Assembly (NCBI GenBank): GCA_009926295.1 | Contig: RFPF01000045.1 | Coordinates: forward strand, 1 to 16,046 | Direction: 5' to 3' | Origin: Planctomycetia bacterium | GTDB lineage: Bacteria; Planctomycetota; Planctomycetia; Pirellulales; UBA1268 | DNA length: 16,046 bases | Part shown: one piece after another, positions 6,097 to 13,156 of the stretch | Layout of the letters: each line of letters opens with the position of its first letter | Numbering within the stretch: the first letter of the stretch is position 1 | The notes under the pieces: model-generated | What the model was told of the DNA's origin: nothing | Seen by the model: the letters and a program-made list of their open reading frames with translations, nothing else | Database searches by the model: none | Translations under genes and position numbers: made by a program

Positions 6097-8070
6097 ATGG
6101 AACGAGCCAGTCGCAAGGACGCCGCGGGTCGGAGTCCGGCGTGGGCTGCCGCCCTCCTCCTGCTGGGTGTGTGCGTCGGCTGCGGCCGCCGGGAAAGCGA
6201 TCCTTTGGCGAGCGCCACGGCCGAACCCGCGGCCGTCCAGCCGGCCGCCAACCAGGTCGCACGGGCTCCGGCCGAAACACCACCCGAGCCCTTCGACCCG
6301 CCACCGCTGGCGACGCTCGACCGCGACGCCACCTGGATCGACCGCCCCGTCCGCGACGGCATGGCGCTGTTGCGCGAGGAGCAGGCACGGCAGACCGCGC
6401 CCGCCTCGGTGGCCGAGGCGCTGGCGCTCGAAAACGATTCGGCCGCCGCCAACGCCACGATCCTTGCGGCGCTCGGCCGACTTCCCGAACCCGGTGAGGC
6501 CGACCTCGCGGCGCGGGTCGACCGCCACGTCGCGGGCGACCTCGGCAGCACCAACCCGATCATGATCAGCACGTCCGCGGAGTTCGACATCCTCGGCCTC
6601 ACGGGCTTCGGGCTGTTCTCGTTCGATCGCCGCCTCGAGCCGTTCGCCACGAGCGATACCGTCGTCTCCTGGCAGACGAGTGCCGACGGGCTCCTCGACA
6701 AGGTCGTTCTCCGGGACGATCTCGTGTGGAGCGACGGGAAGCCGATCACGGCCCACGACATCGCCTTCACCTACCGGGTGATCATGGATCCCCGCGTGCC
6801 GGTGCCCGCGGTGCGCAGCGGCACCGACCAGCTCCGCTGGGTGCACGCCTACGACGACCGGACGGTCGTGTTCTTCCACAAGCAGCCGCTCGCGACGAAC
6901 GTGTGGAACGTCAACTTCCCGGTGCTGCCGAAGCACGTCTACGAGAAAACCTGGCAGGACGATCCCACGCTCAAGGACAGCCCCGAGCACGTGAAACTCG
7001 AACTGGCGCCGGTGTGCGGCGGGCCGTACAAGATCGTGGAGCGGCAGCGGGGCCAGCAGATCGTGCTCCGCCGCCGCGACGACTGGTCGACGGTGCGCGG
7101 CAGGCAGGTGCGTGACGCGCCGTTCTTCAGGGAGGTGCGGTTTCGGATCATCGAGGATCCGAACACGACGCTCCTGGCCCTCAAGAGCGGCGAGATCGGC
7201 GAGATGGTGCTCCTCCCGGAGCAGTGGACCACGCAGACGAAGGGCGGCGACTTCTACGAGCGCAACACGAAGGTGACGGCGCCCGAGTGGGTGAGCTTCC
7301 ACTTCGGCTGGAACATCGACACGCCGTTCTTCGCCGATCGTCGCGTCCGTCGCGCGATGACGTACGCGTTCGACCACGACGCGATGCTCGAAAAACTCTG
7401 CTACGGTCTCTACGAGCCCGCCACCGGGCCGTTCCACGAGACCTCTTGGATGGCGCCGAAGAAGAAGCCCGTCGCCTCGAAGCAGGACCTCGACAAGGCC
7501 GAGGCCCTCCTCGACGAGGCCGGATGGACCGACCACGACAACGACGGGGTCCGCGACAAGGAGATCAACGGGCGGCTCGTGCCCTTCGAATTCACGATGC
7601 TCGTCAACCAGCAGCCGCTGCGGGTGGCGATCTGCACGCTCCTCAAGGAGAATCTCGACCAGATCGGTGTCAGGATGAACGTGCGGCCGACCGAGGCGAC
7701 CGTGCTCCAGCAGCTGACGCAGGACAAAAAGTTCCAGGCCTACCACGGCGGATGGGGCGCCGGCACCGACCCGGACACCTCCGACAACATCTGGGCCACC
7801 GGCGCCGGCCGCAACTACGTGGGCTACTCCAACCCGGATGTCGACCGGCTGTTCGAAGAGGGCCGCCGCGAGTTCGACCGGGCCAAGCGGGCCGAAAAGT
7901 ACGCGCGCATCCAGGAGATCCTCCAGGACGACCAGCCCTACACCTGGCTCTACTGGCGCAACAGTTTCTACGGCTTCTCCAAGAGCCTGCGTGGCTACGT
8001 CTTCAGCCCGCGCGGGCCGTACCACTACTCGCCCGGCTTCGGCAGCCTGTGGATGCCGAGGCAGGAGTAG
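6097..8070 (+). CDS. Peptide-type ABC transporter substrate-binding lipoprotein (SBP_bac_5 family)
   Basis: A 657-residue extracytoplasmic binding protein that should capture a peptide-like solute for the importer encoded downstream. The N-terminus (SPAWAAALLLLGVCVGC) is a lipoprotein signal with C29 as the likely lipidated residue; its -3 position is Cys instead of the preferred Leu. A proline/alanine linker and an extra 90-120-residue region follow before the binding fold begins near residue 150 (GSTNPI). The family hallmark WSDGKPITAHDIAFTY is at 211-226. Further typical segments are the WVSFHFGWNIDTPFFADRR stretch, the AGWTDHDNDGVRDKE loop, and the C-terminal IQEILQDDQPYTWLYWRN. I chose the ATG at 6097 because GGAG sits six bases upstream; a TTG at 6067 in the same frame is poor and only adds residues before the signal peptide. 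It is the first gene of the operon and is followed after three bases by the permease. Confidence 0.93.
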   Translation: MERASRKDAAGRSPAWAAALLLLGVCVGCGRRESDPLASATAEPAAVQPAANQVARAPAETPPEPFDPPPLATLDRDATWIDRPVRDGMALLREEQARQTAPASVAEALALENDSAAANATILAALGRLPEPGEADLAARVDRHVAGDLGSTNPIMISTSAEFDILGLTGFGLFSFDRRLEPFATSDTVVSWQTSADGLLDKVVLRDDLVWSDGKPITAHDIAFTYRVIMDPRVPVPAVRSGTDQLRWVHAYDDRTVVFFHKQPLATNVWNVNFPVLPKHVYEKTWQDDPTLKDSPEHVKLELAPVCGGPYKIVERQRGQQIVLRRRDDWSTVRGRQVRDAPFFREVRFRIIEDPNTTLLALKSGEIGEMVLLPEQWTTQTKGGDFYERNTKVTAPEWVSFHFGWNIDTPFFADRRVRRAMTYAFDHDAMLEKLCYGLYEPATGPFHETSWMAPKKKPVASKQDLDKAEALLDEAGWTDHDNDGVRDKEINGRLVPFEFTMLVNQQPLRVAICTLLKENLDQIGVRMNVRPTEATVLQQLTQDKKFQAYHGGWGAGTDPDTSDNIWATGAGRNYVGYSNPDVDRLFEEGRREFDRAKRAEKYARIQEILQDDQPYTWLYWRNSFYGFSKSLRGYVFSPRGPYHYSPGFGSLWMPRQE

Positions 8071-8073
8071 GCG

Positions 8074-9063
8074 ATGGCGACGTATCTCGCACGCCGCGCG
8101 ATCTTCGGCGTCCTGACCCTCGTCGTGATCACCTGCTTCGTCTACGGCCTGGCCCGCAACATGCCCGGCACGCCGCTCACGGTGCAGCTCGGCGAGACCG
8201 ACCCGAGCCGCAGGTTCAACCCCGAGGACCTCGAGCGGATGAAGCGGATCTACGGGCTCGACCGGCCCTGGCCCGTGGGCTACGCCCAATGGCTGGCCAA
8301 CGTCGTCCGCGGCGATCTCGGCCGCTCGATCTCGCGCAAGCAGCCGGTGGCGACGCTGATCGCGGAGCGGATCGGGCCCACGTTCCTCGTCTCCGGGACG
8401 GCGCTGGTCGTCGCCTGGCTGGCCGCGATTCCCCTCGGGCTCTACGCGTCGGCACGGAGCGGGCGCCCCGACGAGCGGCTCTCGAGCCTCGTCCTCTACG
8501 TGCTCTACTCCTTCCCCACGTTCGTGGCGGCGCTGTTCCTGCAGATCATCTTCGCAGTCTGGCTCCGGGGCACCGCCTGGGAACTGCCGCTCTTCGGGAT
8601 GAGCGACGTCCCGCCCGACGCCCCGTCGCTCGTCCGGATCGGCGATGTGGCCCGCCACATGATCCTGCCGGTCACCTGCCAGACCTACGTGAGCCTGGCC
8701 TACGACAGCCGCTTCGTGAGGGCCAACCTCGAGGAGGCGGTGCGGCAGGACTACATCCGCACCGCGCGGGCGAAGGGGGCGGGGCCGTGGCGTGTGCTGT
8801 TTCGCCACGCCTTCCGCAACACGCTGATCCCGCTCGTGACGCTCCTCGGGCTCTCGCTCCCCGGTCTCCTCGGCGGGTCGGTGATCATCGAGCAGATCTT
8901 CACCTGGCCGGGGATGGGAAGGCTGTTCTTCGAGAGCATCCGCGAGCGCGACTATCCCACGATCATGGGACTGACGCTGATGTTCAGCGTGCTCACGCTC
9001 GCCGGGCAGCTCCTCGCCGACATCCTCTACTGCGCGGTCGACCCGCGGGTCAGCGTCGAATGA
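8074..9063 (+). CDS. ABC transporter permease, OppB/DppB/YejB-like
   Basis: A 329-residue inner-membrane permease, first half of the translocation pore. The N-terminal helix RAIFGVLTLVVITCFVYGLAR (8-28) and the following soluble segment with GLDRPWPVGYAQWL...GDLGRSI (61-86) are classic for the OppB group. The BPD_transp_1 core has about five more helices (100-125, 136-163, 193-210, 250-275, 295-320). The EAA loop that contacts the ATPase is EEAVRQDYIRTARAKGAG (220-237), followed by HAFRNTLIP (245-253). AGGAG (8063-8067) overlaps the end of the preceding gene and is six bases from the ATG, so translation is likely coupled to the binding protein. The stop overlaps the next start as ATGA. Confidence 0.95.
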   Translation: MATYLARRAIFGVLTLVVITCFVYGLARNMPGTPLTVQLGETDPSRRFNPEDLERMKRIYGLDRPWPVGYAQWLANVVRGDLGRSISRKQPVATLIAERIGPTFLVSGTALVVAWLAAIPLGLYASARSGRPDERLSSLVLYVLYSFPTFVAALFLQIIFAVWLRGTAWELPLFGMSDVPPDAPSLVRIGDVARHMILPVTCQTYVSLAYDSRFVRANLEEAVRQDYIRTARAKGAGPWRVLFRHAFRNTLIPLVTLLGLSLPGLLGGSVIIEQIFTWPGMGRLFFESIRERDYPTIMGLTLMFSVLTLAGQLLADILYCAVDPRVSVE

Positions 9064-10133
9064 CCACCGAGACTCGCACCACGGGCTTCTGGGGCGACGC
9101 GTGGCGGCGCTATCGCCGCCGGCCGCTGGCCGTGGCGGCGGCGGCGTTCGTCGGCGGCCTCGTGCTCGTGGCCATCCTCAGCCCGGCGATCGCCGGTACG
9201 AAACCGGTGCTGTGCCGCTACAAGGGCCGCATCTACGCGCCCTGCCTGGCCTACTTCGCCCGCGACCTCGAGCCCGCGATCTTCGCGAGGGACCGCTTTC
9301 GCGGAACCTACCCCAGGAACCTCGTGGAGAAGGATCCGGAGAGCTGGGCCGTCTGGCCGCTGGTGTTCCAGGACCCCTACCGCAGCGTGCGGGCCGACGA
9401 GTGGCCCGGGCTGCCGGCGAACCCGGCCCGTGACGAGGGGCGCCCCAGCCGCCGGAACCTGTTCGGCACCGACCAGGCGGGCGTCGACGTGTTCGCGAAG
9501 ATGGTGCACGGCACGACGATCGCGCTCCTCGTGGGCTTCGTCTCGATGGGCATCGCCGGCACGATCGGCGTCGCCGTGGGTGCGGTGGGCGGCTACTTCG
9601 GCGGCTGGATCGACATGCTCACCAGCCGGATCACCGAGATCGTGATGTGCATTCCGACGCTCGTCCTCATCCTGGCGGTGATCGCGGTGATCGAGAAGCC
9701 GACGATCTGGCACACGATGGCCATCATCGGCGCCACCGGCTGGACCGGCATCGCCCGGCTCACGCGCGGCGAGTTCCTCCGGCTCAAGGAGAGCGAGTTC
9801 GTGCTGGCCGCCCGGGCCGCGGGCGCCGGCCCCGCGAGGATCATGCTCCGCCACATCCTCCCCAACGCCCTGGCCCCGGTGCTCGTGCCGATCACGTTCG
9901 GCATCGCGTCGGCGGTGCTCCTCGAGAGCTCGCTGTCGTTCCTCGGCTTCGGGCCGCCGCCGCCGACGGCGAGCTGGGGCTCGATCTTGAACGACGCCCG
10001 CTCCAACCTCGCGATGTGGTGGCTCGTGGTGTTCCCGGGGATCGCGATCTTCCTGACCGTGCTCGCCTACAACCTGATCGGTGAGGCGCTCCAGGAGTCC
10101 ACCGACCCCCGGCTTCGCGAGGCACGCAAGTGA
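9060..10133 (+). CDS. ABC transporter permease, OppC/DppC type with YejE-like insertion
   Basis: A 357-residue permease, second half of the pore. The first helix (about 23-45) starts after the RRYRRRPLAV segment. About 90 residues then separate it from the second helix (152-176): TKPVLCRYKGRIYAPCLAYF (47-66) to RRNLFGTDQAGVDVF (131-145). Standard OppC/DppC proteins have a shorter loop here; from memory, an insert with a similar 'KP..YKG..Y.P' opening occurs in YejE, the microcin C/peptide importer subunit. The EAA loop is RGEFLRLKESEFVLAARAAGAG (236-257), followed by HILPNALAPVL (265-275). SLSFLGFGPPPPTASWG (291-307) is a strong OppC-family signature. The ATG at 9060 overlaps the previous stop (ATGA). 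There are two cysteines in the insert (C52, C62). The same frame is open much further upstream only by GC bias. Confidence 0.94.
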   Translation: MTTETRTTGFWGDAWRRYRRRPLAVAAAAFVGGLVLVAILSPAIAGTKPVLCRYKGRIYAPCLAYFARDLEPAIFARDRFRGTYPRNLVEKDPESWAVWPLVFQDPYRSVRADEWPGLPANPARDEGRPSRRNLFGTDQAGVDVFAKMVHGTTIALLVGFVSMGIAGTIGVAVGAVGGYFGGWIDMLTSRITEIVMCIPTLVLILAVIAVIEKPTIWHTMAIIGATGWTGIARLTRGEFLRLKESEFVLAARAAGAGPARIMLRHILPNALAPVLVPITFGIASAVLLESSLSFLGFGPPPPTASWGSILNDARSNLAMWWLVVFPGIAIFLTVLAYNLIGEALQESTDPRLREARK

Positions 10134-10158
10134 AGCGCGTCGTCGTGAAGATGGGCCC

Positions 10159-10234
10159 GCGAGGGGAGCGGCAAAAGTCTCGTCGCGGGGCCGCGGCGGC
10201 CCGAGCTCCTCGAGCGTTCGCCGACTCCCCTCGC
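10159..10234. other. 76-nt folded intercistronic element between permease and ATPase genes
   Basis: GCGAGGGGAG (10159-10168) is perfectly complementary to CTCCCCTCGC (10225-10234). The stem continues inward as CGGC (10169-10172) with GCCG (10220-10223) past one bulged A (10224): 14 base pairs in all. The 47-base loop holds two inner hairpins: GGGCC/GGCCC (10188-10192, 10198-10202) and GCTC/GAGC (10205-10208, 10212-10215). It fills most of the 130-base gap, which otherwise holds nothing I recognise. No T-tract follows. Possible roles are attenuation, processing or differential stability of the two halves of the operon mRNA; none is shown. Confidence 0.55.
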
Positions 10235-10263
10235 CTCCTCAACCGTTCATCGATGTATTCTCC

Positions 10264-11277
10264 ATGCCGCTCTTAGACATCCGCGATCTCGTGACTGCGT
10301 TTCATACGCCGGACGGCCGTGTGCCCGCCGTGGATGGCGTGTCGCTCGCGATCGAGCGCGGCAGGACGCTCGGGCTCGTGGGGGAGAGCGGCTGCGGGAA
10401 GAGCGTGACGGCGATGTCGATCCTCGGGCTCGTCGCCGCGCCGGGCGTGATCGAGTCGGGGAAGATCCTGCTCGACTGCGATGGCCGCACGGATGATCTC
10501 GTGACGCTTCCCGAGCGGGACCTCAGGCGCGTGCGCGGCGGGCGGATCGGAATGATCTTCCAGGAGCCGATGACGAGCCTCAACCCCGTGTTCACGATCG
10601 GCGACCAGATCACCGAGGCGGTGCGGCTCCATCGCGATGTCACGCCCGCCCTCGCGCGGGCCAGGGCCCTCGAGATGCTCCGGCTCGTGCGCATGGCCGA
10701 CCCCGAGCGGCGGCTCGACGAATACCCGCATCAGCTTTCAGGCGGCATGCGGCAGCGGGTGATGATCGCGATGGCGCTGGCCTGCGAGCCCGACCTCGTG
10801 ATCGCCGACGAGCCGACGACGGCCCTCGACGTCACGATCCAGGCCCAGATTCTCGAGTTGCTCGGCGACCTGCGCCGCCGGCTCGGCACGGCGATCCTGC
10901 TGATCACGCACGATCTCGGCGTCGTGGCGGAGACGTGCGACGACGTGGCCGTGATGTACGCGGGGCGGATCGTGGAGCAGGCGCCGGCGGCGGAACTGTT
11001 CGCCCGCCCCCGGCATCCCTACACCATCGGATTGCTCGCGGCCCGCCCGACGGGCCGTCGATCGGGGCCGCTCACGACGATTCCCGGAATGGTTCCCGCC
11101 CCGCGGGATTTTCCGGCCGGCTGCCGTTTTCACCCACGCTGCTCGTTCGCGCGGCTCCCGGACTGCACGACGCACACTCCCGCACTCGATGAGATCGCGC
11201 CCGGGCACCTGGTCCGCTGCCCGTTCGCCGATGCGCTCGGGCCTCCGCGCCCGTCCACCCCGGGAACCGCCCCGTGA
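10264..11277 (+). CDS. Oligopeptide-type ABC transporter ATPase, OppD/DppD-like
   Basis: A 337-residue cytoplasmic ATPase that powers the importer. The Walker A loop is GESGCGKS (40-47), the Q-loop Q100 is in MIFQEPMTSLNPVF, the signature LSGGMRQ is at 158-164, Walker B is LVIADEP (178-184), and the switch histidine is H216. The C-terminal oligopeptide-family domain has HPYTIGLL (251-258) and four cysteines, C287, C293, C301 and C319. Related ATPases with this pattern have been reported to bind a [4Fe-4S] cluster. The ATG at 10264 is the only sensible start: the domain begins at residue 4 and the upstream frame is poor. There is no Shine-Dalgarno, unusual for a gene that follows a 130-base structured gap; it may be translated from a differently processed mRNA. 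It overlaps the next gene by GTGA. Confidence 0.95.
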   Translation: MPLLDIRDLVTAFHTPDGRVPAVDGVSLAIERGRTLGLVGESGCGKSVTAMSILGLVAAPGVIESGKILLDCDGRTDDLVTLPERDLRRVRGGRIGMIFQEPMTSLNPVFTIGDQITEAVRLHRDVTPALARARALEMLRLVRMADPERRLDEYPHQLSGGMRQRVMIAMALACEPDLVIADEPTTALDVTIQAQILELLGDLRRRLGTAILLITHDLGVVAETCDDVAVMYAGRIVEQAPAAELFARPRHPYTIGLLAARPTGRRSGPLTTIPGMVPAPRDFPAGCRFHPRCSFARLPDCTTHTPALDEIAPGHLVRCPFADALGPPRPSTPGTAP

Positions 11278-12344
11278 ACTCCCCTCCGCTCCTCGACGTT
11301 GCCGGGCTCGAGACGCACTTTCCGGTGCGCAGGGGGCTCTTGCGCCGGCAGGTGGGCAGCGTCAGGGCGGTGGATGGGGTGAGCTTCTCGATCGCGAAGG
11401 GCCGCACGCTGGGGCTCGTCGGCGAGAGCGGCTGCGGCAAGACGACCGTGGGGCGAAGCGTACTGCGGCTCGTCGAGCCCACGGCCGGCACGGTGCGCTT
11501 CGCCGGCACCGACGTGCGGGCCACGCACGGGGCGGCCCTGCGCGCCCTGCGGCGGCGGATGCAGATCGTGTTCCAGGATCCCTACGGCTCGCTCAACCCG
11601 CGGATGACGATCCGGGCGATCCTCGAAGAGGGGCTCGTCATCCACCGACTCGGCACGGCCGACGAGCGGCTCGTGCGCGTACGGGCGGCCCTCGAGCGCA
11701 CCGGCCTGACCGCCTCCGCCCTCGAGCGGTATCCACACGAATTCTCCGGCGGCCAGCGGCAGCGGATCGCGATCGCCCGGGCGCTCGTCCTCGAGCCCGA
11801 CTTCCTCGTGCTCGACGAGCCCGTATCGGCGCTCGACGTTTCGATCCAGGCACAGGTGGTGAACCTGCTGGTCGAGCTGCGGGAGCAGCTCGACCTGACG
11901 TATCTCTTCATCTCGCACGATCTTTCCGTCGTGGAGTATCTCGCGGACGAGGTGGCCGTGATGTACCTCGGCCGGATCGTCGAGCGGGCGCCGGCCGACG
12001 CCCTGTACCGCGCGGCGCTCCATCCCTACACGCTCAGCCTGTTCTCGGCAGTCCCCACGATCGACCCGGCACGCCGCCGACGCCGAATCGTGCTCTCCGG
12101 CGACGTGCCGAGCCCCGCCCGGCCGCCATCCGGCTGTCGGTTCCATCCGCGGTGTCCGCTCGCCGAGAGCGTCTGCCGCGAGGCCGACCCGCCGGCGGCA
12201 GGCGATGCCGTCCATGTCGTCCACTGCCACGTCGCTGCCCGGGAGCTCGACCGGGCCGGCGACGCCGGAGCCGCGGCGGCTCGGATCACCGACATGCTCG
12301 CCCGATCCGGCTCCGCTACACTTTCAGGGGGAGTTGGCACATGA
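11274..12344 (+). CDS. Oligopeptide-type ABC transporter ATPase, OppF/DppF-like
   Basis: A 356-residue second ATPase, partner of the OppD-like protein in an asymmetric pair. The start has the OppF look: LETHFPVRRGLLRRQVGSVRAVDGVSF (12-38). Walker A is GESGCGKT (50-57), the Q-loop Q101 is in VFQDPYGSLNPR, the signature is FSGGQRQ (157-163), Walker B is FLVLDEP (177-183), and the switch histidine is H215. The C-terminal domain keeps HPYTLSLF (250-257) and C288, C294, C301 and C318. A tail of about 35 residues rich in Ala, Arg and Asp follows. The start is GTG at 11274, overlapping the OppD-like stop (GTGA), so translation is coupled. The stop overlaps the ATG of the EF-hand gene (ATGA). Confidence 0.95.
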   Translation: MNSPPLLDVAGLETHFPVRRGLLRRQVGSVRAVDGVSFSIAKGRTLGLVGESGCGKTTVGRSVLRLVEPTAGTVRFAGTDVRATHGAALRALRRRMQIVFQDPYGSLNPRMTIRAILEEGLVIHRLGTADERLVRVRAALERTGLTASALERYPHEFSGGQRQRIAIARALVLEPDFLVLDEPVSALDVSIQAQVVNLLVELREQLDLTYLFISHDLSVVEYLADEVAVMYLGRIVERAPADALYRAALHPYTLSLFSAVPTIDPARRRRRIVLSGDVPSPARPPSGCRFHPRCPLAESVCREADPPAAGDAVHVVHCHVAARELDRAGDAGAAAARITDMLARSGSATLSGGVGT

Positions 12345-13066
12345 AGTCGCCGTCGCGTCGACCGTGGTCGATCCACCATCATCCGGCAGCGGTCGCGGCA
12401 TTGGTCGTCGTGGCGAGCGTGCCGGCGTTCGGCCAAAGCAATCGCCCGGAGCCCCGTGGCGGCGGGCTGCTGCCGACGCGCGAGTCCACGGGCGACGGAG
12501 GCCGACTGACCCGCGACGAGGTGCTGCGGCGGTACGATCTCAATGCGGATGGCCGCGTCGACGAGGGCGAGGCCGAGACGGCGCGGATGCGGATGCGCCG
12601 CGAGCGCATCGAGTCGCAGCGCACCTCGGGCATCGACCCGCTCACCGGTCGGCCCCGCGCCGCTGCGGCGTCGCCGCCCGCGACGCCTCCGGCCGACGAC
12701 GACCTCCTGCTCTTGCCGGGCGGGCCCAATGACACTCCTCCCCTGCAGTCTCCACAGCGCCCGCAGCCGTCGCGGCCCTCCGCTGACGAGCGGAAGCCCG
12801 TCGCCAGACCCCAGCCCGCGACGCCTGCCGGCCGCTCGCCCGCACTCACCGGCGGCGTGCGTGCCGGGGCGCCGGCGGTCCGCCCGGGATATGGCGCCAC
12901 GGGCGGAAAGAGCGACCTGAACGCGGGGCGTCCCCGCGAGCCGCAGGCTGCCGCCCGGGGCGCGGCTGAGCGACCGGGCATGCCTCCGGCCACCCGGGCC
13001 ACCCCGCGGCCCGGACTGTTCCCGCCGAGTCAGCGGGCCACGTCGGCCGAGGACATCGGCCGCTGA
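12341..13066 (+). CDS. Secreted proline-rich protein with a single EF-hand
   Basis: A 241-residue exported protein. The signal peptide has a basic start, a hydrophobic core (AAVAALVVVASVPAF, 16-30) and a likely cut near AFGQS (29-33). One calcium loop of EF-hand type is visible: D66-x-N68-x-D70-G-x-V-D74-x-x-E77, with all coordinating positions filled. A basic helix (ARMRMRRERIESQR) follows. Residues from about 100 to the end are low-complexity Pro/Ala/Arg/Gly sequence, probably disordered. Single EF-hands on secreted proteins are common in planctomycetes; function is unknown. It overlaps the OppF-like stop by four bases, yet AGGGGGAG (12326-12333) ends seven bases before the ATG, so it has its own strong ribosome-binding site. 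A TACACT at 12317-12322 resembles a -10 box but would place the transcript start inside that site, so I do not annotate it. Confidence 0.85.
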   Translation: MKSPSRRPWSIHHHPAAVAALVVVASVPAFGQSNRPEPRGGGLLPTRESTGDGGRLTRDEVLRRYDLNADGRVDEGEAETARMRMRRERIESQRTSGIDPLTGRPRAAAASPPATPPADDDLLLLPGGPNDTPPLQSPQRPQPSRPSADERKPVARPQPATPAGRSPALTGGVRAGAPAVRPGYGATGGKSDLNAGRPREPQAAARGAAERPGMPPATRATPRPGLFPPSQRATSAEDIGR

Positions 13067-13082
13067 ACTGCGGGTCGGCACA

Positions 13083-13112
13083 TTGAGATCGGCCGAATGC
13101 CGGAGATACAAT
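13083..13112 (+). promoter_or_regulatory. Sigma70-type promoter for the TPM/coiled-coil gene
   Basis: TTGAGA (13083-13088) and TACAAT (13107-13112) are separated by 18 bases, a good match to a housekeeping promoter. Transcription would start at about 13119, giving a leader of about 38 bases that contains GGAGG (13148-13152) before the ATG at 13157. A small GC hairpin (13113-13125) overlaps the predicted start site. This promoter decides the start of the gene: an in-frame ATG at 13097 would lie upstream of the transcript. Confidence 0.6.
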
Positions 13113-13156
13113 CCGCGGCCCGCGGTGAAGCAGTTCCGCGCCCTCCCGGAGGATTC

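Noticed and set aside
5944..8808. Minus-strand open frame of about 954 codons antisense to the importer genes
   Set aside because: Low-complexity translation (runs of RR, EH, VD), no recognisable motif, and complete overlap with the binding protein and permease genes, which carry clear family signatures.
7224..9059. Long plus-strand frame upstream of and in frame with the second permease
   Set aside because: The sequence before the ATG at 9060 is an Arg-rich shadow of the binding protein and first permease. The permease domain begins right after that ATG, which also overlaps the preceding stop.
10256..10261. TATTCT as a -10 box for the OppD-like gene
   Set aside because: It would start transcription inside the coding region at about 10268, and no -35 is visible.
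12317..12322. TACACT as a -10 box for the EF-hand gene
   Set aside because: The predicted start would cut into the strong ribosome-binding site at 12326-12333 and no -35 partner is visible; the four-base overlap favours co-transcription.
13097..13156. Earlier ATG at 13097 for the TPM gene
   Set aside because: It would lie upstream of the predicted transcript start, adds 20 residues before a good signal peptide, and has no ribosome-binding site; the ATG at 13157 follows GGAGG.
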